From: Methanothrix sp.
Lineage (GTDB): Archaea > Halobacteriota > Methanosarcinia > Methanotrichales > Methanotrichaceae
Direction: 5' to 3'
DNA length: 51,944 nt
Assembly (NCBI RefSeq): GCF_024518575.1
Contig: NZ_JANIHG010000008.1
Location: 1-51,944 of the forward strand
The translations under genes were made by a program, and so were the position numbers. Each line of letters starts with the position of its first letter. Positions within the stretch are counted from its first letter, which is position 1. Below are positions 35,874-44,687 of this stretch, piece by piece. The notes below the pieces were generated by a model that was not told the DNA's origin, made no database searches, and saw nothing but the letters and a program-made list of their open reading frames with translations.

Positions 35874-37811
35874 GTGGTCGGTCCGGAGAAGAGGCTCATA
35901 GGCAGAAAGGCAATCTGTATTTTCTCGGCAGCCCTAGCTGTTGCTCTCCTCTTCTCCATAGTCTTCGCCGAGGACCCATTCATCTCAGACAGGGCGACGA
36001 GGTGGTTTCAGAAGGAGTTCAGGGCTCTCATGGAAAGGGATCACACCGACACCACACCGCCGGTCATAACCAATCCCAGGATCTTTCCATACCAGCTGAA
36101 GCGCGGAGATCCCAGGGCGGAGATAAGCGCGAACGTCCACGACGGATCCGGAATCTCCTCGGTATACGCAGAGGTCGGCAGAAAACAGGTGCTCATGTTC
36201 GATCTGGACGGGGACGGGAGGTACATCGGCTACTGCGGCTCGAACCTGCCGCCAGGTGATTATGATGTAAACATAGTTGCCGTGGACAGGGCGGGCAATG
36301 CAGCCGTAACCCCCTGCAGAGCGCTCAAGGTCCTCGATCCGCTGGACCTAAACGCGAACAGGATAGAGGACTCGCTCGAATCGCTGGGACCTGAGGAGAC
36401 CAGGGTGATAGTGCTCCATGATGATAATGTGACAGAGTCGGATGGCGAAAAGCTGCGAAGCATCGATATTCTCAGGGGAAGCGCCATGCTAGTTCCGGGA
36501 AACAAAATCCCGGAGCTGGCCAGGCTCAGGGGTGTTAAGGGAATCTACAGAGATCAGAAGCTCAGGGTTCTGGGGGCGCAGTGTGAAAATAGCCATGCTG
36601 GCTCAGATATGCCTGGACCTCCTGAGAACCCCAGAAGAGCGGCCACAGGGCTTACAGGCAAGGGAGTGACAGTTGCGCTCATAGATACAGGCGTGGATGC
36701 GGGGCATGAGACCCTGGACGATATCGATGACGATCCTGCCACATCAGACCCCAAGGTCGTGGCATTCGTTGACATGGTCAACAAACTTGAGAAACCGTAT
36801 GATGACAATGGTCATGGAACGCACTGCGCAAGCCTGATATCCGGCACAAAGGGCATGGGTGTGGCGCCCGGATCGAGGCTCGTGGTGCTCAAGGTCATGG
36901 ACAGGGATGGATCATGCTATCTGTCTGACGCTCTATCCGCGCTCGACTGGTGCGCCAAGAACAAGGATATCTATGATATCAGGGTGATATCCTTCAGCGT
37001 CGGAGGAGATCGGAGCTCTGACAGGCCGACGCTCCTGGATGAGGCATGCAACAGGATGGCCGAGGAGGGAATCGTTGTTGTTGTGGCGGCCGGAAACTCC
37101 GGGCCATCGCCATCCTCCATCGTCGTTCCGGGAGAGGCTGAGGAGGTGATAACCGTCGGCGCCATAGACGCAAGAGGGAAGATCTTTGAGAGATCCTCAC
37201 GCGGGCCCACCTCGGATGGAAGGATCAAGCCGGACATCGTGACCATCGGGGTCGATGTGCCATCAGCGCTTGCAGGGACGAGGGATGATGAGAGCTGCAT
37301 GAGCGGGACATCCATGGCAGTTCCACAGGTTGCTGGAGCTGCTGCTATAATTCTGGAGGGCTTCGGGAACCTGACGCCAGCTGATGTCAAGAGGGTGCTT
37401 CTTAGATCGGCGGATGATCTTGGAGATCCAGGCGCGGATAACACATTCGGCTGGGGGGCGATGAACATCACCAGGGCAGTTCTGTACCTGAGAAACGATC
37501 CGGAGATGGTGGCCGGGCCTGAGCTGAAGAGCGTTGACCTGAGCTCGAATGAGGCAAACGTGGGGGATCTTGTTGTGATCGAGGCGCTCGTCGCGGGCGA
37601 GGTCGAGGAGGTGACATCCACTATAACAGGAGCTGAGAAGGAGGTGGAGATACCCATGGTCGACTTCGATCTCAACAGCATATACACCACCTTCTGGGAG
37701 ACAGGCCTCTGGAAGCCAGGGGATTACACAATAAAAGTCGAGCTTCGCGGGAGGTATGGTGAGAGGGTCTGCAGATCCAGACCCTTTCGCCTGAACCCCA
37801 GGACGAGATAG
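35874..37811 (+). CDS. Secreted subtilisin-family serine protease
   Basis: A 645-residue S8 peptidase with a signal or anchor helix at about 12-31. An N-terminal Ig-like region (about 57-155, with GRYIGYCGSNLPPGDYDV) precedes a likely propeptide. The catalytic domain carries the triad Asp near 273 (VALIDTGVD), His near 313 (NGHGTHCAS) and Ser near 480 (SGTSMAVPQVAG), plus the oxyanion Asn in AAGNSG. It ends with a beta-sandwich-like domain (YTTFWETG, KPGDYTIKV). GTG 35874 follows the rhodanese-like gene by 16 bases, so the three secreted proteins form an operon. Confidence 0.92.
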   Translation: MVGPEKRLIGRKAICIFSAALAVALLFSIVFAEDPFISDRATRWFQKEFRALMERDHTDTTPPVITNPRIFPYQLKRGDPRAEISANVHDGSGISSVYAEVGRKQVLMFDLDGDGRYIGYCGSNLPPGDYDVNIVAVDRAGNAAVTPCRALKVLDPLDLNANRIEDSLESLGPEETRVIVLHDDNVTESDGEKLRSIDILRGSAMLVPGNKIPELARLRGVKGIYRDQKLRVLGAQCENSHAGSDMPGPPENPRRAATGLTGKGVTVALIDTGVDAGHETLDDIDDDPATSDPKVVAFVDMVNKLEKPYDDNGHGTHCASLISGTKGMGVAPGSRLVVLKVMDRDGSCYLSDALSALDWCAKNKDIYDIRVISFSVGGDRSSDRPTLLDEACNRMAEEGIVVVVAAGNSGPSPSSIVVPGEAEEVITVGAIDARGKIFERSSRGPTSDGRIKPDIVTIGVDVPSALAGTRDDESCMSGTSMAVPQVAGAAAIILEGFGNLTPADVKRVLLRSADDLGDPGADNTFGWGAMNITRAVLYLRNDPEMVAGPELKSVDLSSNEANVGDLVVIEALVAGEVEEVTSTITGAEKEVEIPMVDFDLNSIYTTFWETGLWKPGDYTIKVELRGRYGERVCRSRPFRLNPRTR

Positions 37812-37894
37812 CCAGAGTCGCGAGAGAGCTCCGCTTTCACCGCCCCGGCAGCCACTCTCTCATCTCGGTCCTGGGGTTCTCTTCGCCATCTCCA

Positions 37895-39043
37895 TCATGC
37901 ATCAAAAACATCGCTTGCAGCCCTTACCTCTTTGAGCTGCGCTATCCGGTATCCTGTCACCACCTGCCGCCTTCCCGCGAGTGCCCTGTCGATCTCTACA
38001 TCTCCCGTGTCGACCAGAAGATACTTCAGATCCCTTAGCTTGTGTGGCGTAGCAATCAGTATCAGCCTCTCCGGGCCCACAATCCTCAGGACCCTCGGGC
38101 TTATCTGCTGGCTGCCTCTCCCCAGAATGAATCCCTGAGCACCTATCGGGCTGACGATGATCCTCACATCCCCATCGATCCCCTCGAGGAGCCTAAGCAG
38201 ATCGCTCTCGGATGCGTCCTTTATCAAGGTCCTCCCGTTCCGGATGACATCGACGCCCAGAAGCGTCTTCTCGCAGCCGATCAGCTCGGCGATCTTGGCT
38301 GTCGTGGTTCCAGCTCCGAGTATGTAGTAGGAGCCGTCGCTCATGAACTCCCTGGCAAACTGAGCGATCTCGCGCTTGAAGTGCTCCTCGTCAGAGCTTG
38401 CGTAGATCTGTTTCCTCTGCTGAACCAGCGCAGGAAGATAGGGCGTCTTGGCCACGCCGTAGATGCGCACCACAAGCTCGCCCTTTCTGTAGCGCTCCTC
38501 ATCGACATCAGCTATCTCTGTCTCCCTGACCCTCAGCTCGCCCCTGAGATATCCATAAGCGAGATCTGCAGCTGCCTCCGGGCTCACAGCAAATACCCCG
38601 GAATGCATCTTCACGCCCGCTGGTATGCCGAGGATCGGCAGATCTCCAGAGGCAGATGCGACGTCCCTCGCTGTGCCATCTCCTCCGCAGAAGAGTATCA
38701 GATCAACACCCTCAGATGCAAATATGGAGCACGCTCTTTTCGTGTCAAAAGGTGTTGTTTCCTCCCCAGGAGTGTGTACAACAGAATGCTCAACGTCAAG
38801 CTCAGACAGCAGGCCCTCTCCCATAGAGCCGCCTGCAGTGAGCACCTCCACAGGGATTCTTCCCGCTGAGAGCTCAAGAAGTCTCCTGAAGGCCCTCTCA
38901 GCTCTCTCCCTGGATACAGGGGAGGCGCCGAGGCTCTCCGCCAGGGCCGCGACGCCATCTGTGCCTTTTAGCCCGACCGCGCCTCCCATGCCAGCTATCG
39001 GATTGATCAGAAACCCGAGCTTACACCTTTGGCAGCCTGGCAA
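37895..39043 (-). CDS. ATP-NAD kinase-like protein (COG3199 type)
   Basis: A 382-residue protein with NAD-kinase-like features: [13 protein letters not shown] at the N-terminus, the [10 protein letters not shown] motif near residue 119, and [14 protein letters not shown] near 137. It is longer than ordinary NAD kinases and belongs to a group whose substrate is not settled. The only plausible start is TTG 39043, which overlaps the trpB2 stop by 23 bases and suggests translational coupling. The next upstream codons belong to trpB2. Confidence 0.8.
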   Translation of the reverse strand: MPGCQRCKLGFLINPIAGMGGAVGLKGTDGVAALAESLGASPVSRERAERAFRRLLELSAGRIPVEVLTAGGSMGEGLLSELDVEHSVVHTPGEETTPFDTKRACSIFASEGVDLILFCGGDGTARDVASASGDLPILGIPAGVKMHSGVFAVSPEAAADLAYGYLRGELRVRETEIADVDEERYRKGELVVRIYGVAKTPYLPALVQQRKQIYASSDEEHFKREIAQFAREFMSDGSYYILGAGTTTAKIAELIGCEKTLLGVDVIRNGRTLIKDASESDLLRLLEGIDGDVRIIVSPIGAQGFILGRGSQQISPRVLRIVGPERLILIATPHKLRDLKYLLVDTGDVEIDRALAGRRQVVTGYRIAQLKEVRAASDVFDA

Positions 39044-40373
39044 GCGATTGCCTCACCAGCTCCTCTGGATACTCGTAATCCTCGAGGATTCCATCATTGT
39101 ACGCATCATATGCAGATAGGTCGAAGTGCCCGTGTCCGCTCAGGTTTATGAGCAGGGTCTTCATCTCTCCGCTCTTCCTGCACCGGATCGCCTCGTCGAT
39201 CGCGGGCTTGATCGCATGTGCAGATTCTGGCGCTGGCACGATGCCCTCCGCGCGCGCGAAGATCGTCGCGGCCTCGAAGACCTCGCGCTGGTGGAACGCC
39301 TGGGCCTCGATGATTCCCGCGTTCACCAGGTTGCAGAGGAGGGGCGCATCCCCGTGGTACCTCAGCCCTCCGGCATGTATTCCCGGCGGGACGAAGTCGT
39401 GGCCGAGCGTGTACATCTTGAGCAGCGGCGTCAGGCGCGCGGTGTCCCCGTAGTCGTATGTGTACAGACCCTTGGTGAGGCTCGGGCATGCAGTCGGCTC
39501 GCACGCCACAAGCCTTAGCTCCTTTTTGTCATTGAGCTTGTCAGGGATGAACGGGAAGCAGACTCCAGGGAAGTTGCTCCCACCGCCGCAGCAGCCGTAG
39601 ATCACATCAGGGTAATCGTCAACAAGCTCGAACTGCTTCCGCACTTCAAGCCCCTCGACCGTCTGGTGGAGAAGCACGTGGTTCAGAACCGATCCGAGGG
39701 CGTAGTTTGTATCATCATGCGTGGCCGCGTCCTCCACAGCTTCAGATATCGCTATCCCCAGGCTGCCAGGCGTGTCCGGGAACTGCTCCAGGATCCTCCT
39801 GCCTGCGTTCGTCCTGTTGCTCGGGCTCGGGAAGCACTCCGCACCCCAGACCCGCATCATGCTCCTTCGGTACGGCTTCTGATCGTAGCTGGAGCGGACC
39901 ATGTAGATCGTGCATTTAAGGCCGAATATGCAGGTGGCAAGCGCCAGCGCCGAGCCCCACTGTCCTGCGCCGGTCTCTGTGGCTATCCTCTCTATGCCCT
40001 CCTTCATGTTGTAGTAAGCCTGGGGCACAGCTGTGTTCGGCTTGTGGCTTCCCGCAGGGCTCACCCCCTCGTACTTGTAGTAGATCCTGGCGGGAGTCCT
40101 GAGGGCCTTTTCAAGCCTGACAGCCCTGTACAGAGGTGTTGGACGCCAGAGCCTGTAGACATCCCTCACCTCCTCAGGTATGTCTATCCAGCGTTCGGTG
40201 CTCATCTCCTGCCTTATAAGGGACTTCGGAAATATCGGCTCGAGGTCCTCCGGCTTCAGCGGCTCATGCGTCGCCGGGTTCAGCGGCGGGTCGAGCGGCC
40301 GGGGCAGATCAGCTGCCACATTGTACCATCTCTTCGGGATATCCTCCTCATCGAGCAGTATCTTTGATCTCAA
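39021..40373 (-). CDS. trpB2: TrpB2-type tryptophan synthase beta-like protein
   Basis: A 450-residue PLP protein of the TrpB2 class, longer than TrpB1 and unable to use the standard TrpA interface in characterised cases. The PLP lysine is Lys111 in [11 protein letters not shown], and the phosphate loop [10 protein letters not shown] is present near 260. Proposed roles include indole salvage or use of a different activated serine. The start is TTG 40373 with GGAGG seven or eight bases upstream, and a TATA (TTATATAAT, this strand) lies at 40433-40441. The trpB1-trpA pair is 30 kb away. Confidence 0.93.
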   Translation of the reverse strand: MRSKILLDEEDIPKRWYNVAADLPRPLDPPLNPATHEPLKPEDLEPIFPKSLIRQEMSTERWIDIPEEVRDVYRLWRPTPLYRAVRLEKALRTPARIYYKYEGVSPAGSHKPNTAVPQAYYNMKEGIERIATETGAGQWGSALALATCIFGLKCTIYMVRSSYDQKPYRRSMMRVWGAECFPSPSNRTNAGRRILEQFPDTPGSLGIAISEAVEDAATHDDTNYALGSVLNHVLLHQTVEGLEVRKQFELVDDYPDVIYGCCGGGSNFPGVCFPFIPDKLNDKKELRLVACEPTACPSLTKGLYTYDYGDTARLTPLLKMYTLGHDFVPPGIHAGGLRYHGDAPLLCNLVNAGIIEAQAFHQREVFEAATIFARAEGIVPAPESAHAIKPAIDEAIRCRKSGEMKTLLINLSGHGHFDLSAYDAYNDGILEDYEYPEELVRQSLARLPKV

Positions 40374-40703
40374 TCGGTTGTCCTCCAGATGGATTAGAGA
40401 AACAATATGTTCATCATAGAACCTGAAATCACATTATATAACCCTTTTGAGGACGGTTGCAAGCTGAGAGCCATTCCTGCTCCATTCAGCGGGCACCTCA
40501 CTTGGTTACTCATATCATTGAGATCAACAGCATGCGCTCTCGCAGTGTTTGAGATCTCTTAGCCAGTGAATGTCAATTCCTGAATTGCACATCAAGCTGA
40601 TCTGCGCTTAAAGAGCTTTTGCAGCTGGGCCCTCTACAAACTGGCGAGTCAGCAGCACAACTGGAAAGCGAGTTGATCAACGCATGAGATCTCCACTCAT
40701 CTC
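40374..40703. other. Intergenic region between nfi and trpB2
   Basis: Only the trpB2 promoter and Shine-Dalgarno region are recognised (40374-40441). The remaining bases up to the endonuclease V stop hold no gene or repeat that I can see. Confidence 0.5.
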
Positions 40704-41369
40704 TCATCGCTTTGATCTCGCCCTCTTCGATGAGAGGATGTGCGCCAGTCTCAGCGGTTCCGGCACTCGGTGGGATCTCGCGCAGTTCAGCGCGATCTCG
40801 ATCGCGGAACTCAGGTCTGACATGTGCCCCGGGGATACGAACACCGGTTTGACGTTTGTTCTGGTCCTGAGAGCAGCACCAACAATCTCCCCACGATCAA
40901 CCACCAGGGAGAATGACCCCCTCTCCTTTCCGGGCTCGGAGAACTCCCCGCAGAGCCTCGACTTTGCACACCCCACAGAAGGCCGATCGAGGAGCAATCC
41001 TAGATGGCTCGCCTCTCCAAATCTGCGCGGATGCGCGATCCCCTGCCCATCGAAGAGCAGGACGTCAGCATCATCGATCCCCTCAAGAGCCCTGAGGATG
41101 ACGGGCCCCTCACGAAATGTCAGAAGCCCAGGTATGTAGGGATAACCCACATCCATATCCGCGAAGGAAACATCGAGTAGACGCATATCCTGGTAATCGA
41201 GAAGAACTGCGGCCGCGTATGCCCTGGATCCAGAGAAAGATACATCTGTTCCAGCCACAGTCTCCAAGCGCTCCACCCTCTGAATTCTCACACTGCCGGC
41301 CAGCATCTCCTGTATCTCAACAGCCTCATCGGGTCTCACATCCCAGGAATGCAATAACTTGTATCTCAT
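40704..41369 (-). CDS. nfi: Endonuclease V
   Basis: About 221 residues of the endonuclease V family, which cuts DNA near deaminated adenine (inosine). The acidic first strand AGTDVSF, YIPGLLTFREGP, and DGQGIAHPRRFGEASHLG are all present. ATG 41369 (MRYKLLHSWDV) is preferred, with GGTGA upstream. A start at 41435 would add 22 residues without family features, and the TATA-like ATTTTAAATG lies there. The protein is normal in length with this start. Confidence 0.9.
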   Translation of the reverse strand: MRYKLLHSWDVRPDEAVEIQEMLAGSVRIQRVERLETVAGTDVSFSGSRAYAAAVLLDYQDMRLLDVSFADMDVGYPYIPGLLTFREGPVILRALEGIDDADVLLFDGQGIAHPRRFGEASHLGLLLDRPSVGCAKSRLCGEFSEPGKERGSFSLVVDRGEIVGAALRTRTNVKPVFVSPGHMSDLSSAIEIALNCARSHRVPEPLRLAHILSSKRARSKR

Positions 41370-41533
41370 TTTCACCAAGCTCAACACCAAAACGTGTTTC
41401 TTGACATTGGCTATCGTCTGCTCAAAATGGAACATTTAAAATAAAATACATGTGATTTACAGTACCTGGCAGCCTGCCAAGTGTGGATAGACGCATAACT
41501 TCAGGTGATTCATAGCCGCCAACCAGGGTAGGA

Positions 41534-41608
41534 TGGGCCTGGCCGGATTTGAACCGGCGACCACTCGGTTATGAGCCGAGCGCTCTAACCGGACTAAGCT
41601 ACAGGCCC
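41534..41608 (-). tRNA. tRNA with CAU anticodon, probably tRNA-Ile2
   Basis: A 75-nt cloverleaf: GGGCCTG/CAGGCCC acceptor, GCT/AGC D-stem, CTCGG-CTCATAA-CCGAG anticodon arm, GCCGG-TTCAAAT-CCGGC T-arm, and discriminator A. CCA is not encoded. The anticodon is CAT. The GGGCC acceptor and CTCATAA loop resemble archaeal tRNA-Ile2, whose C34 is converted to agmatidine by TiaS. Elongator tRNA-Met is the alternative. No intron is present. A TATA box on this strand at 41671-41679 predicts transcription from about 41645. Confidence 0.88.
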
Positions 41609-41941
41609 GCAGGACCACATGAACCTGATTTCTGTGCAACCACTGGCGTTATGCCTACTTTCCACCCCTGTATTTATAGCTTGTGTTATGCATCCCGATT
41701 GCCATATGAGAAATAAAATATTTAAATAAAAATCCATGGCATACGGACATACCGCTCGGCGCACAGCTTCTCTAACACAGACTGCGCGGATCGGGTGAGC
41801 AGCATGGCCATCACAGGGAACACATTTGCCACATGACTCGTCTCTCGTGGGATCGCTCCAAGACGTGAGCATGCGTACTGAACTTCTATGTCAACCGTTA
41901 CGATTATATGACGATGCCATTCACTAGCATCTGTGATAGGC
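41609..41941. other. AT-rich intergenic region with two divergent TATA boxes
   Basis: It contains the minus-strand TATA (41671-41679) for the tRNA and the plus-strand GATTATATGA (41902-41911) for the small protein. Minus-strand frames here have no family features. Confidence 0.5.
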
Positions 41942-42064
41942 ATGTCATGGACCAAGAGCAAGAAGTACTCTGAGAAGGAGAGGATGAAGATCGAGAAGGG
42001 GTCGGGATTTGAGAAGTTCTGGACTCTGATATGCAACTGGCTCTGGAGGGCGATCTCCTGGTAG
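41942..42064 (+). CDS. Small Trp-rich basic protein (40 residues)
   Basis: The 40-residue frame has a charged first half (SWTKSKKYSEKERMKIEKG) and a Trp-rich hydrophobic tail (FWTLICNWLWRAISW) that could lie in or on a membrane. A TATA box at 41902-41911 places the transcription start within about ten bases of the ATG, consistent with a leaderless mRNA. The five tryptophans in 40 residues are unlikely by chance. Function and family are unknown. Confidence 0.55.
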   Translation: MSWTKSKKYSEKERMKIEKGSGFEKFWTLICNWLWRAISW

Positions 42065-42200
42065 CTCCAGGAGGTCGTGTGTTTTTCAGCGCCTCATCGA
42101 GTACATCGAAACTCTTTTAGCAGATACCATCGTTCTCTGAACCTCAGGACGTTGTTATGGATATCCATCGACTGGAAAGATCAGCTGTGGGGCTGGCCCG

Positions 42201-43241
42201 ATGAGCATCGAGGAGGAGATCAGGGCCCTCGAGGAGGAGATCCTCAGAACGCAGAAGAACAAGGCGACCGAACACCACATAGGTCGCCTGAAGGCGAAGA
42301 TTGCCAGGCTGCGCGAGGAGCAGGAGAGGCGCACAGCCTCCAGAGCGAAGAAGGGTGGAGGCGTACGTAAATCGGGGGATGCCACAGTCACTCTTGTGGG
42401 GCCAGTTGGCGCCGGAAAGTCCACACTTGTTAGCAGGCTAACAGGAGCCAGGACCAGCGAGGATCCCTACTCAATGGAGATCGTCCCCGGAATCATGCAG
42501 CACAGGGGCGCAAAGATACAGATCCTCGATGTGCCTGATATTACGGTCTCAGGTGATGCATTATCCGCAGTGAGGGATTCTGATCTGGTGCTGCTTGTCA
42601 CGGAGCCGTATGGAGGGCCGCTAGATCCCTACCTGAACAGGCTCTATCAGAGCGGTGTCCGCCTGAACCAGAACCCCCCATCAGTTCTGATAAGAAAAAC
42701 ATCAAGAGGCGGCATAAGTGTGACGAGCACAGTCGACCCGGGTATAGACAAGGGATCGATCGAGGCGATACTGAGGGAGTACAAGATACACAGCGCAGAT
42801 GTCCTGATAAGGGAGAGTCTCACCCAGGAGAGGTTCATCGATGCCATCGAGGCCAACAGGCGCTACATAAAGGCCATACATGTGATGAACAAGGCGGACC
42901 TCCTGGATCCCGAGGAGCAGGAGCGCGATGGGGATGCGATACCGATCTCGGCCATAGATGGCACTGGGATCGACAGGCTGAAGGACGAGATATTCGACCG
43001 GCTGGAGCTCATAAGGATATTCATGAAGCCACAGGGGAGGCCGCCGGATCTCGACGAGCCCATGATAATGAGAAGGGGCGCTAACATAGGCGATCTCTGC
43101 GATAGGATCCACAAGGACTTCAGGCAGCGTTTCAGGTATGCAACTGTCTGGGGATCATCTGCAAAACACAACGGCCAGCGCGCAGGGCTCGATCACATCC
43201 TGAGCGATGGGGATATAGTGACCATCGTCCTGGAGAAGTAG
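42201..43241 (+). CDS. DRG-like GTPase with an altered G3 motif
   Basis: A 346-residue protein built like DRG/Obg-type GTPases: an N-terminal coiled coil (1 to about 50), a G domain, and a C-terminal TGS domain (about 265-346, ending ILSDGDIVTIVLEK). G1 is GPVGAGKST rather than the common GFPSVGKST, and the G3 motif reads DVPD where DxPG is expected. G4 is normal (NKAD). These changes suggest altered hydrolysis or nucleotide handling. Family members associate with ribosomes. ATG 42201 begins MSIEEEIRALEEEI with no gene tightly upstream. Confidence 0.82.
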   Translation: MSIEEEIRALEEEILRTQKNKATEHHIGRLKAKIARLREEQERRTASRAKKGGGVRKSGDATVTLVGPVGAGKSTLVSRLTGARTSEDPYSMEIVPGIMQHRGAKIQILDVPDITVSGDALSAVRDSDLVLLVTEPYGGPLDPYLNRLYQSGVRLNQNPPSVLIRKTSRGGISVTSTVDPGIDKGSIEAILREYKIHSADVLIRESLTQERFIDAIEANRRYIKAIHVMNKADLLDPEEQERDGDAIPISAIDGTGIDRLKDEIFDRLELIRIFMKPQGRPPDLDEPMIMRRGANIGDLCDRIHKDFRQRFRYATVWGSSAKHNGQRAGLDHILSDGDIVTIVLEK

Positions 43242-43413
43242 GAGAATTTTGGAGCGAACCTGATCTGGCCAGATCAATCCCACAAACCATATATCTCATG
43301 GGCATAAAATAAATGAATAGAAGCTCGTAAAATTCAGAGGCATCTCACCGGCGTGAGGGCCTGTGGATAGAACGAATCTGTGTTGTGTTCGGAGCATAAA
43401 AGGAGGTAAAAAC

Positions 43414-43791
43414 ATGTGTGGATGTGGCGATAGACATGGCGAGATAATGCGAGCTCTTGGGGATAAGATGGGTGGATATGTTCCCGAGACGCTGAAGGCG
43501 ATATACGACCACAGGCCGGAGCTCGTGGAGCTCATCGAGAGGCTTGACAGGGTGCTCCTCGAGGATGGAGCCCTCGACAAAAAGACAAAGAGGCTCATCG
43601 CGCTGGCCTGTGTTATAACGAGAATGTGTGAGGACTGTGTATATCCACAGGCGAGGGTTGCTGTGAACTACGGCGCGACAAAGGAGGAGATCCTCGAGAC
43701 TCTGGAGATCTGCATGATCACGGGGGGCGTACCGACGTTCTCGATCGCCAAGGGTGGCATAAGCAGGTTGTTCAAAGAGATGGAGGATTGA
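43414..43791 (+). CDS. AhpD/carboxymuconolactone decarboxylase-like protein
   Basis: About 125 residues of the AhpD-like helical fold with the redox pair CEDC near residue 70 in ITRMCEDCVYPQARVAVNYGAT. The N-terminus is cysteine-rich (MCGCGD), which may bind metal. Such proteins are often thiol peroxidase or reductase partners. The substrate is unknown. The start is well supported by AGGAGGT six bases upstream of ATG 43414. The longer frame from 43363 has no such signal. The gene appears monocistronic. Confidence 0.8.
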   Translation: MCGCGDRHGEIMRALGDKMGGYVPETLKAIYDHRPELVELIERLDRVLLEDGALDKKTKRLIALACVITRMCEDCVYPQARVAVNYGATKEEILETLEICMITGGVPTFSIAKGGISRLFKEMED

Positions 43792-43883
43792 GCTCAGGTT
43801 TGCGGGCTGAAATACCTTAACATGCTGACGTGAATCGGCAGGCGCTTGCTTGATACTGTACATCCATTTTTTGAGCTGAACTC

Positions 43884-44687
43884 TCACAGAGCCCTGACGT
43901 CTTTTGTGCTCATCACCTTCAGATCGAGGTTCGATGCTATCTCCTCGAGCCTCCTGCGCTCCTCTGAGCGGAAGGATTTGCCATCCAGATAGACCCCGGA
44001 GGCTCCTGAGAGCTCGGCAGCTTTCTTCATCGCCTCGATGCTCAGCATCGATGCCTGGTACTTCGAGAACATGTGACCGAATGCGACAGGCCTTGAGAGC
44101 ATCAGCTCAGTCTGCCTCTGCACATAGTGGCCTCCGCCAATTCCGAGAAGCACCGGCTCGCCGGCGTGCTCACGAGCACCTTCAAGCTCAAGGATCGCCC
44201 TCGCGACCGCGGTTCCTGCAGCTGGGTCGATCCAGTGCTGCTCACATGAGCCTATCTCGGCGAAGAGCGATGGGGTGTGCAGATCAACAGGCCCGTGGTG
44301 TGTGGCCTCACCAGAGATTCGAAATCCTGATGGGGAGTTACGCTGCAGGGCCATGAGCAGTCTCTTCAGCGCATACGGCGCTGGTCTGGAGAGCTCGAAT
44401 GATCCCTCCTGAACAACCCCGGTGAAGTGACCTCCGAGCCATGCCACAGCCTCTTTTGACCTGTGCCTGGATGCGAAGACGATCAGCCTCGGCGAGAGGC
44501 CCATGCGATCCAGTAGATACTCCAGGTTTCTGAGTCCCACAAGCTCACCCTCGATGCACAGCATGCAGTAGCTCCTGTGGAACCTGATATCACCCTGCGC
44601 CTCCCATTCAACGAGCTCGAGCAGCCTCGAGGCTATGTTCGAGCTGGCCGGATCAGAGGAGGAGCAGATTATCACTATCTTGCTCAT
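43884..44687 (-). CDS. dtd2: Archaeal D-aminoacyl-tRNA deacylase (DTD2)
   Basis: A 267-residue protein matching the archaeal and plant DTD2 (GEK1) family, which removes D-amino acids from mischarged tRNA. Family motifs are FASRHRSKEAV near 70, SGEATHHGP near 124, GIGGGHYVQRQTE near 188, and the FGHMFSKYQAS region near 205. The length is standard. The start overlaps the stop of the HTH protein upstream as ATGA, so both are in one operon. Confidence 0.92.
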   Translation of the reverse strand: MSKIVIICSSSDPASSNIASRLLELVEWEAQGDIRFHRSYCMLCIEGELVGLRNLEYLLDRMGLSPRLIVFASRHRSKEAVAWLGGHFTGVVQEGSFELSRPAPYALKRLLMALQRNSPSGFRISGEATHHGPVDLHTPSLFAEIGSCEQHWIDPAAGTAVARAILELEGAREHAGEPVLLGIGGGHYVQRQTELMLSRPVAFGHMFSKYQASMLSIEAMKKAAELSGASGVYLDGKSFRSEERRRLEEIASNLDLKVMSTKDVRAL

